64,000 nucleotides of DNA from an uncultured Acetatifactor sp. (GTDB lineage Bacteria; Bacillota; Clostridia; Lachnospirales; Lachnospiraceae): the NCBI GenBank assembly GCA_947624245.1, contig CANQJL010000006.1:1-64000 (forward strand). Reading direction: 5' to 3'. Position numbers and translations under genes: made by a program. Positions 26,799 to 36,100 of the stretch are shown here, one piece after another. Below the pieces are notes generated by a model. The model searched no databases and was not told the DNA's origin. It worked only from the letters and a program-made list of their open reading frames with translations. Numbering within the stretch: the first letter of the stretch is position 1; every line of letters starts with the position of its first letter.

Positions 26799-28209
26799 GA
26801 TGCATTTTTACAACACATTGACCAGAAGGGTAGAGCAGTTCATTCCCAATGAGGACGGGAAGGTGGCCATGTACACCTGCGGCCCTACGGTATATCACTT
26901 TGCCCATATCGGCAATCTGCGCTGCTATATCATGGAGGATCTGCTGGAGAAGACGCTCCGGTACATCGGCTATGATGTGAAGCGCGTCATGAACATCACA
27001 GATGTGGGCCATCTGTCCAGCGATGCGGATACCGGGGAGGACAAGATGGTGGCCGGCGCCAAGAGAGAGCACAAGACCGTCATGGAGATAGCGAAATTCT
27101 ATACGGAAGCTTTCTTTGAGGACTGCAAAAAGCTGAACATAAAGACGCCCGATGTGGTGGAGCCCGCTACGAACTGCATCGACGAATTTCAGAAGGTGAT
27201 CGGCAGGCTGCTTGAGACAGGCTATGCTTATGAGAGCGGCGGCAATATCTATTTTGACACCTCCAAGCTGAAGGAATATTACGTCTTCTCCGGCCAGAGC
27301 GAGCAGGAGCTTTTGGTGGGCGTGCGCGACGACGTGGAGGAAGATGCGAACAAGCGGAACAAGAGCGACTTCGTTCTGTGGTTCACCAAATCCAAGTTCG
27401 AGGATCAGGAGCTGAAATGGGAGAGCCCCTGGGGCGTTGGATATCCCGGCTGGCATATCGAGTGCTCCTGCATCAGCATGAAGCATTTAGGAGAATATAT
27501 GGATATACACTGCGGCGGCGTGGACAATATCTTTCCCCACCACACCAACGAGATCGCGCAGAGCGAAGCCTATCTGGGGCATAAGTGGTGCAATTACTGG
27601 CTGCATGTGCATCATTTGAATGACAAAACGGGCAAAATGAGTAAATCCAAGGGAAAGATCCTGACGGTGAGCACTCTCGAGGAGAACGGGTACGACCCCA
27701 TGGTCTACAGGCTTTTCTGCCTGCAGTCCCACTACCGCAAACCCCTGGAATTTTCTTACGAGGTTCTGGACAATATGAGCGCGGCCTACGATAAGCTGGT
27801 CAAGAGGATCGCTTCCCTCCAAAGAGAGGGCGAGGTGGACCGAGAAAAGTTCGACGCCTATCGGACGCAGTTCGAGACGGCCCTCTGCGACGACCTGAAT
27901 TCGTCCATGGCGATCACCGTGCTCTACGACATGCTGAAGGACGATATGTCCGACGCCACAAAATTTGCCCTTGCGGAGAACTTCGATCAGGTGCTTTCCC
28001 TGAACCTTACCACGGCGCTTGAGAAGAAGAGCGAGGAGAGCGGCGTGGACGCAGAGCTGGAGCAATATATCATGGAAAAGATTGAGGAGCGGAAGGCCGC
28101 AAAGAAGGAAAAGGATTTCGCAAAGGCGGACGCTATCCGCGACGAGCTGATGGCAAAGGGGATTCTGCTGGAGGATACCCGAGAGGGAGTGAAATGGAAG
28201 AAAGCGTAG
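26788..28209 (+). CDS. cysS: cysteinyl-tRNA synthetase
   Basis: 473 residues. Class I signs: YTCGPTVYHFAHIGNLRCYI (HIGN form of HIGH, about residue 38) and DKTGKMSKSKGKILTV (KMSKS, about residue 283). The zinc ligands fall in CGPTVY, WHIECSCIS and HHTNE. It overlaps cysE at its start and mrnC at its end, so it is part of one operon. Confidence 0.97.
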   Translation: MENKMHFYNTLTRRVEQFIPNEDGKVAMYTCGPTVYHFAHIGNLRCYIMEDLLEKTLRYIGYDVKRVMNITDVGHLSSDADTGEDKMVAGAKREHKTVMEIAKFYTEAFFEDCKKLNIKTPDVVEPATNCIDEFQKVIGRLLETGYAYESGGNIYFDTSKLKEYYVFSGQSEQELLVGVRDDVEEDANKRNKSDFVLWFTKSKFEDQELKWESPWGVGYPGWHIECSCISMKHLGEYMDIHCGGVDNIFPHHTNEIAQSEAYLGHKWCNYWLHVHHLNDKTGKMSKSKGKILTVSTLEENGYDPMVYRLFCLQSHYRKPLEFSYEVLDNMSAAYDKLVKRIASLQREGEVDREKFDAYRTQFETALCDDLNSSMAITVLYDMLKDDMSDATKFALAENFDQVLSLNLTTALEKKSEESGVDAELEQYIMEKIEERKAAKKEKDFAKADAIRDELMAKGILLEDTREGVKWKKA

Positions 28210-28637
28210 ATATTTTCAATGCATTTTCCGATAAACAGCAGGATATCCGTGCCTATTCGCCGCTGACGCTGGCCTATATCGGCGACGCCGTCTACGATTT
28301 GATCGTGCGGACGGCAGTGGTGGCACAGGCGAACCGTCCGGCAAGCGACCTGCACCATATCACCGTGAAATATGTGAGCGCACCGGCACAGGCGCGGATC
28401 GTGGAGGCGCTGATGAATGAGCTCACGGAGGAGGAACATTCCGTCTACAGGCGGGGCCGCAATGCCAAGCCGCATACCATGGCAAAGAACGCAAGCGCCG
28501 GAGAATACAAGAAGGCCACAGGCTTTGAGGCGGTGCTGGGCTATCTGTATCTGAGCGGCCGCAGGGACCGTGTGCTGGAGCTTGTAAAGAAGGGAATGGA
28601 AAGCGAGGAATCATGGCGTACGAGGAATTTACCATAG
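28194..28637 (+). CDS. mrnC: Mini-ribonuclease 3
   Basis: 147 residues, a stand-alone RNase III catalytic domain without the RNA-binding domain. YIGDAVYDLIVRT carries the catalytic Asp (about residue 27), and the segments RGRNAKPHTMAKNASAGEYKKATGFEAVLGYLYL match the family. Matures 23S rRNA ends in Firmicutes. Overlaps cysS (16 bases) and rlmB (25 bases). Confidence 0.94.
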   Translation: MEESVDIFNAFSDKQQDIRAYSPLTLAYIGDAVYDLIVRTAVVAQANRPASDLHHITVKYVSAPAQARIVEALMNELTEEEHSVYRRGRNAKPHTMAKNASAGEYKKATGFEAVLGYLYLSGRRDRVLELVKKGMESEESWRTRNLP

Positions 28638-29365
28638 AGGGCAGAAATGCGGTGACGGAGGCGTTCCGCTCCGGCAGGACGATAGACAAGCTGTATGTAT
28701 TGGACGGCTGTCAGGACGGCCCTGTGATGACGATCAAGCGGGAGGCGAAAAAGCAGGGCACTCTCATAAAATATGTGGAGAAAGAGTGGCTGGACCGAAT
28801 ATCCAAGACGGGAAAGCATCAGGGCGTCATCGCAGTGGCGGCCGCCTATGACTATGCCGAGGTGGAGGATATCCTGCAGAAGGCCAGAGATAAGAAAGAG
28901 CCGCCTTTTCTGTTCCTGTTGGACAATATCGAGGATCCGCACAATCTGGGTGCGATCATCAGAACGGCCAATCTGGCCGGAGCCCACGGGGTCATCATTC
29001 CCAAGAACCACGCCGCAGGGCTGACGGCCACGGTGGCGAGAACGTCCGCGGGGGCCTTGAACTATACGCCCGTGGCGAAGGTGACCAATCTGGCGCGGAC
29101 CATTGAGAATCTCAAAAAAGAGGGTCTCTGGTTTGTCTGTGCGGACATGCATGGGACGAAGATGTATCAGCTGGATATGCGGGGGCCCATCGGCCTTGTG
29201 ATCGGCAGCGAGGGGGAGGGCGTGTCACGTCTGGTCAAGGAAAAATGCGATATGTCGGCCGCTATTCCCATGAAGGGAGATATCGATTCTCTGAACGCTT
29301 CTGTGGCAGCAGGCGTGCTTGCCTTTGAGATCCTGCGGCAGCGCGGCGAGAGCGCACAGAAATAG
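28613..29365 (+). CDS. rlmB: 23S rRNA 2'-O-ribose methyltransferase, RlmB/TrmH family
   Basis: 250 residues. The N-terminal substrate-binding segment (EFTIEGRNAVTEAFRSG) is followed by a SPOUT knot domain with LDNIEDPHNLGAIIRTANLAG, IGSEGEGVSRLV and SLNASVAAGVLAFEIL. Methylates a ribose in 23S rRNA (position G2251 in E. coli numbering) or a related site. Its place after mrnC and before sigH is the common Firmicutes order. Confidence 0.93.
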   Translation: MAYEEFTIEGRNAVTEAFRSGRTIDKLYVLDGCQDGPVMTIKREAKKQGTLIKYVEKEWLDRISKTGKHQGVIAVAAAYDYAEVEDILQKARDKKEPPFLFLLDNIEDPHNLGAIIRTANLAGAHGVIIPKNHAAGLTATVARTSAGALNYTPVAKVTNLARTIENLKKEGLWFVCADMHGTKMYQLDMRGPIGLVIGSEGEGVSRLVKEKCDMSAAIPMKGDIDSLNASVAAGVLAFEILRQRGESAQK

Positions 29366-29369
29366 GAAA

Positions 29370-29478
29370 AGGCATAGAAGCAGGAGCAAGCATAAAAGCA
29401 GACGGAAGCATAAAAGCAGACGGAAGCATAAAGCAGGAGCAAGCATAGAAGCAGGAAAAGTATAAAAGCAGGAGAAGG
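29370..29478 (+). repeat. imperfect tandem repeats in the sigH leader
   Basis: The whole rlmB-sigH gap consists of about six imperfect 16-18 bp units built on AAGCATARAAGCAGRMGG. The last units contain the sigH ribosome site (AGGAGAAGG) just before ATG 29480. Copy-number change would alter leader length and possibly translation. Confidence 0.85.
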
Positions 29479-29479
29479 C

Positions 29480-30100
29480 ATGGCGGGAGCAAATTCGGAC
29501 TACGATCAGTGCACCGACGGGGAACTGATCGACAGACTGAGGCGGGGCGAGGAGTCCATTATGGACTTTATCTGCGATAAATATAAGAATCTTGTCAGAA
29601 GCAAGGCGAAGTCCATGTTCATCTTGGGCGCGGACAACGAGGATCTGATACAGGAGGGCATGATCGGGCTGTTCAAGGCAGTGCGGGATTTTGACGCGGG
29701 CAGGGACGCAAGCTTCCTCACGTTTGCGGATCTGTGCATCAGCCGGCAGATGTACACGGCGGTGCAGGCTTCCAGACGCAGGAAGCATATTCCTCTGAAC
29801 ACTTATATCTCCCTGGACGGCAGCGACGTGGTCTCGGACGGACAGGAGAGGGGGTCGCTTGCGAATCTTCTGGCGGACAGAGCGGAGATGAGTCCGGAGG
29901 AGCTTTTTCTGGACAAGGAGCGTGTGGAATATCTGGAGAAGACCATTGAGGAAGAGCTCAGTGACTTCGAGAGACAGGTATTGGATCTGTATATGACGGG
30001 CATGAGCTACTCACAGATCGCCAAGGTCCTGGGGCGCGATGAAAAGGCTGCCGACAATGCGCTGCAGCGTCTGAAGACCAAAATCAGGAGGATGTTATGA
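29480..30100 (+). CDS. sigH: RNA polymerase sigma factor SigH (sporulation/stationary phase)
   Basis: 206 residues. Region 2 is clear (DFICDKYKNLVRSKAKSMFILGADNEDLIQEGMIGLFKAVRDFD), including the -10 recognition part. Region 4 ends the protein (MTGMSYSQIAKVLGRDEKAADNALQRLKTKIRRML). Gene order after rlmB identifies it as the Spo0H-type factor. The stop overlaps the trkA start (ATGA). Confidence 0.93.
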   Translation: MAGANSDYDQCTDGELIDRLRRGEESIMDFICDKYKNLVRSKAKSMFILGADNEDLIQEGMIGLFKAVRDFDAGRDASFLTFADLCISRQMYTAVQASRRRKHIPLNTYISLDGSDVVSDGQERGSLANLLADRAEMSPEELFLDKERVEYLEKTIEEELSDFERQVLDLYMTGMSYSQIAKVLGRDEKAADNALQRLKTKIRRML

Positions 30101-31458
30101 ATATCATCATTGTAGGTTGCGGAAAAGTAGGAATTACCCTTGTGGAGCAGTTGAACGGAGAAAATCACAACATTGTGGTAGTTGATGAGAAGGAGGAGAA
30201 GGTGAAGTCCATCACCGATGAGCTGGACGCCATGGGCGTCGTGGGAAACGGCGTCAGTTACCAGACCCTCCGGGAGGCGGGAATCAGGCGCGCGGATCTG
30301 CTGATCGCCGTCACCGGCTCAGATGAGCAGAATCTTCTGTGCTGTGTGATCGCCAAAAAGACCGGCCACTGCAAGACCATCGCTCGGGTGCGCAATCCCA
30401 TCTACAATTCCGAGATCGATTTCCTCAGGGAAGAACTAGGCATTGCCATGATCATCAATCCGGAGTTTACAGCTGCCTCCGAGATTGCGAGGATATTCCA
30501 GTTCCCCACGGCGGTGAAGATCGATACCTTTTCAAAGGGCCGCATTGAGCTTCTGCATTTCAGGGTCACGGGGGACTGTCTCTTGAATAATTATCAGCTT
30601 CTCCACGTGCGCACCACGTTAAAGTGTGACGTGCTGGTATGTATGGTGACGCGGGGGGAGGAGGTGCTGATTCCCCGAGGAGATTTCGTCTTTCGGGAGG
30701 GCGATGTGGTGGCCATGGTATCCACTCCGGCCAAGGCCAGTGATTTTTTCCGCAAGATCGGCATCGGCACCGGCAAAGTCCACACGGCCATGCTGGTGGG
30801 CGGAGGCACCATAGCGTACTATCTGGCGAGACGTCTGCTGGAGGTGGGTATCGATACCAAGATTGTGGATCAGGATTTTTTGCGCTGCGAGCATCTGAGC
30901 GAGCTGCTGCCGGAGGCCACCGTCATCTGCGGAGACGGCACGGACGAGAAGCTTCTTTTGCAGGAGGGGCTGGAAACGGTGGACGGCTTTGCGGCGCTCA
31001 CCGGTCTGGACGAGGAGAATATTTTGTTGTCTCTGGTGGCCAGAAAGTATTCCCGCGCCAAGATCGTCACCAAGATCAACCGTGTCAATTTCAACAGCGT
31101 GCTGGGGGATATTCAACTGGACAGCACCACATTTCCGAGGCTGCTCACAGCCGATGTGATCATCAAGTATGCCCGTTCCATGAATGAGTCGCTGAACAGC
31201 AATGTGGAAAATCTGTATAAGCTGGAGGACGGCCGCGTGGAAGCGCTGGAGTTCTATATCAAGGAGCCTTCCTCTGTCACGGGCATTCCGCTGGCCGAGA
31301 TGCGTCTGAAGAAGAATCTGCTGGTCTGCTCCATCACGAGAGGCAGCCGCGTCATTATCCCGGGAGGACAAGACGAGCTGCAGGTGGGTGATTCCGTGGT
31401 GGTGGTCACCACGCACACCAGACTGGGAGACGTCAGGGATATTCTGGAGGATAAGTGA
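30097..31458 (+). CDS. trkA: Trk potassium uptake regulatory protein TrkA
   Basis: 453 residues made of two tandem RCK units, each with a TrkA_N Rossmann domain (MNIIIVGCGKVG at residue 1; MLVGGGTIAYYLARRLL near 232) and a TrkA_C domain. NAD(H)-binding gate of the TrkH channel. It overlaps sigH by four bases and trkH by one, so it is probably transcribed from the sigH unit. Confidence 0.96.
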   Translation: MNIIIVGCGKVGITLVEQLNGENHNIVVVDEKEEKVKSITDELDAMGVVGNGVSYQTLREAGIRRADLLIAVTGSDEQNLLCCVIAKKTGHCKTIARVRNPIYNSEIDFLREELGIAMIINPEFTAASEIARIFQFPTAVKIDTFSKGRIELLHFRVTGDCLLNNYQLLHVRTTLKCDVLVCMVTRGEEVLIPRGDFVFREGDVVAMVSTPAKASDFFRKIGIGTGKVHTAMLVGGGTIAYYLARRLLEVGIDTKIVDQDFLRCEHLSELLPEATVICGDGTDEKLLLQEGLETVDGFAALTGLDEENILLSLVARKYSRAKIVTKINRVNFNSVLGDIQLDSTTFPRLLTADVIIKYARSMNESLNSNVENLYKLEDGRVEALEFYIKEPSSVTGIPLAEMRLKKNLLVCSITRGSRVIIPGGQDELQVGDSVVVVTTHTRLGDVRDILEDK

Positions 31459-32903
31459 TGAATTTTGGAATCGTGCGATTTATCATAGGCTGGATGCTGG
31501 AGTTTGAGGCGGCTTTTCTTCTGCTGCCGGCTCTGACGGGGATATTTTACGGGGAGATACGGGAAACGCTGATCTTTCTGGCTGCTTCCGCCATCTGCCT
31601 GTTGAGCGGCTTTATTCTGAAGCTGAGGCGGCCCAAACGGCGCGACCTGTACACCCGAGAGGGATTTGCGGCGGTGGCGCTGAGCTGGCTGACCATGAGT
31701 GCCTTCGGGGCGCTGCCCTTTTTCCTGACGGGCGAGATTCCCAATTATATCGATGCCTTATTTGAGACTGCGTCCGGCTTCACGACTACAGGAGCCAGTA
31801 TCCTGACCAACGTGGAGGCGCTCAGCCATGTCAGCCTTTTCTGGAGGAGCTTTACCCACTGGATCGGCGGTATGGGCGTATTTGTCTTTATCATGGCGAT
31901 CCTGCCCCTGATGGGCGGCGGAACGACCATCAACCTGATGCGGGCGGAAAGCACAGGCCCCTCGGTGGGGAAGCTGGTGCCTAGGGTAAAGGACACGGCA
32001 AAGATCCTCTACGAGTTGTACATCGGTCTGACGGTGATCGGAACGATCGTGTTCTGCATCTGCGGCCTGAATCTGTTCGAGGCGCTGACGACGATCTTCG
32101 GCACCGTGGGTACCGGCGGATTCAGTATCTATAACGACAGCGTCATGCGCTTCAGCCCGCTGGTCCAGAATATGATCACGCTGTTCATGATCCTGAGCGG
32201 CATCAACTACACGGCATACTACCTTCTGATCTGCAGGCGGGTCAAGGACGCCTTTTCCATCGAGGAGGTGCGCTGGTATCTGGGAATCGTCTTCGGGAGC
32301 GGCGCCATCATCACCTGGAATATCCACAAGCTGTATCCCAATATCTGGGATTCCCTGCGGCACGCTTTCTTCCAGGTGGGCTCCATTATCACCACCACGG
32401 GTTTCTCGTCCGCGGACTTTGACCAGTGGCCGGAGCTGTCAAAGAACATACTGGTGCTGTTGATGTTCGTGGGCGCCTGTGCGGGCAGTACCGGCGGCGG
32501 CATCAAGGTGACGCGGGTCATCATTCTGTTAAAGACCATTCGCAAGGAGCTGGCTGTGATGATCCACCCCCGAGTGGTCAAGAAGATCAAAATCGACGGC
32601 CGCCCTCTGCCTCACGAGACGCTGCGGGCGACCAACGTGTTCATCGCCGTGTACGCGTTCATTTTCCTGAGCTCGCTCCTGATCGTGAGCATCGACAATT
32701 TTGATTTTACCACCAATTTCACGGCTGTGGCGGCCACGCTCAACAATATCGGCCCGGGACTTGCCGGAGTGGGACCCACGAAGAACTTTGCCCTTTTTAG
32801 TCCGCTCTCCAAGTGCGTGCTGATCTTCGATATGGTGGCGGGCAGACTGGAGCTGTTCCCCATGATGATCCTGCTGGCGCCGTCCAACTGGAAGAAGTAT
32901 TGA
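31458..32903 (+). CDS. trkH: Trk potassium uptake membrane protein TrkH
   Basis: 481 residues from ATG 31458, which has GGAGG seven bases ahead; a GTG at 31455 would be too close to it. Four pore-loop repeats are visible: ASGFTTTGASIL, FGTVGTGGFS, ITTTGFSSADFDQWP and the last ATLNNIGPGLAGVG. Membrane protein that takes up K+ together with TrkA. Confidence 0.95.
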   Translation: MNFGIVRFIIGWMLEFEAAFLLLPALTGIFYGEIRETLIFLAASAICLLSGFILKLRRPKRRDLYTREGFAAVALSWLTMSAFGALPFFLTGEIPNYIDALFETASGFTTTGASILTNVEALSHVSLFWRSFTHWIGGMGVFVFIMAILPLMGGGTTINLMRAESTGPSVGKLVPRVKDTAKILYELYIGLTVIGTIVFCICGLNLFEALTTIFGTVGTGGFSIYNDSVMRFSPLVQNMITLFMILSGINYTAYYLLICRRVKDAFSIEEVRWYLGIVFGSGAIITWNIHKLYPNIWDSLRHAFFQVGSIITTTGFSSADFDQWPELSKNILVLLMFVGACAGSTGGGIKVTRVIILLKTIRKELAVMIHPRVVKKIKIDGRPLPHETLRATNVFIAVYAFIFLSSLLIVSIDNFDFTTNFTAVAATLNNIGPGLAGVGPTKNFALFSPLSKCVLIFDMVAGRLELFPMMILLAPSNWKKY

Positions 32904-33008
32904 CGGCGGAAGCCTCTGCGTGATGCTGTGTGCGGCGGCGTTTGGCGGCTGCTGTCAGAGCAGAAGGACTTTTAATATTTATTTAATATTTTCCACGTCT
33001 CGTTCCTC

Positions 33009-33066
33009 TTGACTTCCCCCATGCGCGGTCTTATAATCATCAATGGAAAACCGACCGTTCGGTCGG
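33009..33066 (+). promoter_or_regulatory. promoter with palindromic TetR-type operator
   Basis: TTGACT 33009-33014, 17-base spacer, TATAAT 33032-33037. The near-perfect palindrome CCGACCGTTCGGTCGG (33051-33066) lies about 7 bases after the expected start point. GACCG/CGGTC palindromes of this kind are typical operators of TetR repressors controlling efflux genes; the TetR gene ends this operon. Confidence 0.88.
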
Positions 33067-33110
33067 AAAAGAGATTACAGCGCGCTTCCAAGGCGGGATA
33101 AGAGGATATC

Positions 33111-36100
33111 ATGATTTCCAAATTCAGTGTAAAGAAACCCTATACAGTGCTGGTGGGAGTGGTTCTGGTGATCATTCTGGGTATCGTGTCGTTTACCAGA
33201 ATGACGGCGGATCTGCTGCCCAGCATCAGCCTCCCCTACGTCATTGTCATGACCACATACCCAGGCGCCAGCCCCGAGACGGTGGAGATGGCCGTAACGC
33301 AGCCCGTGGAGGCGGCTATGGCTACGGTCAGCAATATCGAGAGCATCAACTCCGTATCCAGCGAGAACTACTCCATGGTGATTCTCGAGTTCGCGCAGAC
33401 GGCGGATATGAATGCGGTCTCTCTGGAGATACGCGAGAGCCTGGATCAGATCACCAGCTATTGGGACGATTCCATAGGCAATCCCATCATCATGAAGCTG
33501 AATCCGGATATGCTCCCCGTCATGATTGCGGCGGTGGGCGTTGACGGCATGGACAACGCCGAGATCAGTACATACGTGCAGGATTCCGTCATGCCCGAGC
33601 TGGAGAGCATCGAGGGCGTGGCGAGCGTCACGGGGACGGGCCTTCTGGAGGAGAGCGTCAACGTCATTATCCGTCAGGATAAGATCGATGAGGTCAATGA
33701 GAAAATTTTTGCTGCCATCGACGAACAGATGGCAGATGCACAGCAGGAGCTTGCGGACGGTCGGAAGGAGCTTGCGGACGGCAAGAAGGAGCTTGCGGAC
33801 GGCCGGAAAGAGCTGGAGGACAGTCAGAAAGAGCTTGCGGACAACAAACAGGAGCTTGCGGACGGCAAGAAAGAGCTTGCGGACGGCAAGAAGGAGCTGG
33901 AGGACAAACAGAATTCCGTCAGCGCCCAGCTTGCAAGCCAGAAGGCGCAGCTCACAGCGGCAAAATCGCAGCTGGAGTCGCTGCAGACCAGCCTGGCTAC
34001 GGCGAAGCAGACAAAGGAAGCGATTGATGGGCTTGAAGGTACTCTGACATTAATTGATAATGTTTTATCACCTATGCAGAGTAATTTGAGCACCTATCAG
34101 ACAGCAAGTTATTCCTCTAATTTCCAGACTTATATACAACAGTGGATAGACGCAGAGAATAGCGGTGGGGATAAGAGCACAATAGAAAGTGAATTAAGTG
34201 CCCTTAAGACTTCATTTGGTACAAATAGCTCAAACCTAAGCACTCTTTTCAATGCAAATCCGACCTTGGCGGGATATGTCAGTACTCTGACGAGTGCAAG
34301 CACCTGGACTCCGACATCTGTATCTGAGGCGGAATCCATGAAAGCGTCCATTGGGGGGGCGCTTGCCGCATTGGACGCCGAAGTGATAAAAGCACAGGCT
34401 CTGATTGCTCAGAAAGATGCATTGACGGCGCAAAAGACTTCCATGCAGGAATCCCTTAATTCCATGACCATGGGGCTCGGCTACGAGGCTTACTCCGCCC
34501 AGGTGTTCAGCGGGCTTGCCAGCCAGAACATTAAGAGTGAAGACGATCTGAAAAATGCGATCAACAGTCTGAACAACGCGCTTGTGGAGATCGAAAAGGG
34601 CCAGATGACCGCGGCCGTGGAGTTTGCCAACGGCAAGGCCACCATCACGCTGGGCGAGTATCAGCTGGAGCTGGCAGAGAGCCAGCTTGAGGCAGGGGAG
34701 GAGCAGATCAAGTCCGGACTGGATCAGATGGATGACGCCGAAGACCAGCTTAAAGATGCGGAAGAACAGTTAAAAGAGGGCGAGGAACAGCTGGCGGACG
34801 CCAAAGAGAGCGCCTACGAGCAGGCGGATATGAACAAGATCCTCACGGTGGATACCGTGAAGGGACTGCTGACGGCGCAGAACTTTTCCATGCCGGCAGG
34901 ATACGTTACGGAGGACGGCATCGATTATCTGGTGCGCGTAGGGGATAAGCCCTCCACGGTGGAGGAGCTCAAAGCCCTGCCGCTCATGGATATGCATATG
35001 GACGGGGTGCCCGTGATCTATCTGGGAGATGTGGCGGACGTGTTCTATACGGATAATTCCGCCGATATCTATACCAACGTGGACGGCAGCGCCGGCGTCA
35101 TGCTGACGATCCAGAAGCAGACCGGCTATTCTACGGGAGAGGTCTCCGACAGGCTGGGGGAGCGGTTTCGGGAGCTCATGGAAGAAAATGAGGGCCTGAC
35201 GCTCATTACCCTGATGGATCAGGGAATCTACATTGACCTTGTGATGGATTCCATCATCAACAATATCCTTTTCGGCGCAGCGCTGGCGATACTGATCCTT
35301 CTGATTTTCCTGAAGGATCTGCGGCCTACGCTGGTGGTGGCGTTCTCCATACCGGTCAGTCTGGTGACGGCGATCGTCTGCATGTATTTCAGCGGCGTGA
35401 CCCTGAACGTGATCTCCCTGTCCGGTCTGGCGCTGGGAATCGGTATGCTGGTGGATAACTCCATCGTGGTGATCGAGAATATTTACCGCCTGCGCAGCGA
35501 GGGCTGCACCGTTCAGGAGGCGGCCATGGAAGGCGCCAGAGAGGTGTCGGGCGCGATCATGGCGTCCACCCTTACCACGGTCTGCGTGTTCCTCCCCATC
35601 GTATTTACGGAGGGCATCACCAGACAGCTCTTTGTGGATATGGGCCTGACGATCGCCTATTCCCTGCTTGCCAGCCTTGTGATCGCGTTGACGGTGGTAC
35701 CTGCCATGTCGTCCAAGATGCTGACCAAGACAAAGGAGCAGAAGCAGGGCAGGATCTTTACGAGACTTTTGAATGTGTATGAGAAGCTGCTGAAGGTTTC
35801 TCTTAAGATGAAGCCGCTGGTACTGATAGCGGTTCTGGCGCTTTTGGCGGCAAGCATTGCGCTGGCGTTTACCAACGGAACCGCCTTTATGTCCGAGATG
35901 GACTCCACGCAGCTCACCGTGAGCGTGACGCTGGACGAGGAAGCCACTCTGCAGGAGACGGGCGAGATCACAGATCAGGTGGTAGATGCGATCCTTTCCA
36001 TCGAAGATGTGCAGAATGTGGGCGCCATGACCTCTATGTCCACTATGTCCATGCTGGGCGGCGGAGGCGGAAGCAGCAACTCGGCTTCCATCTATGTGGT

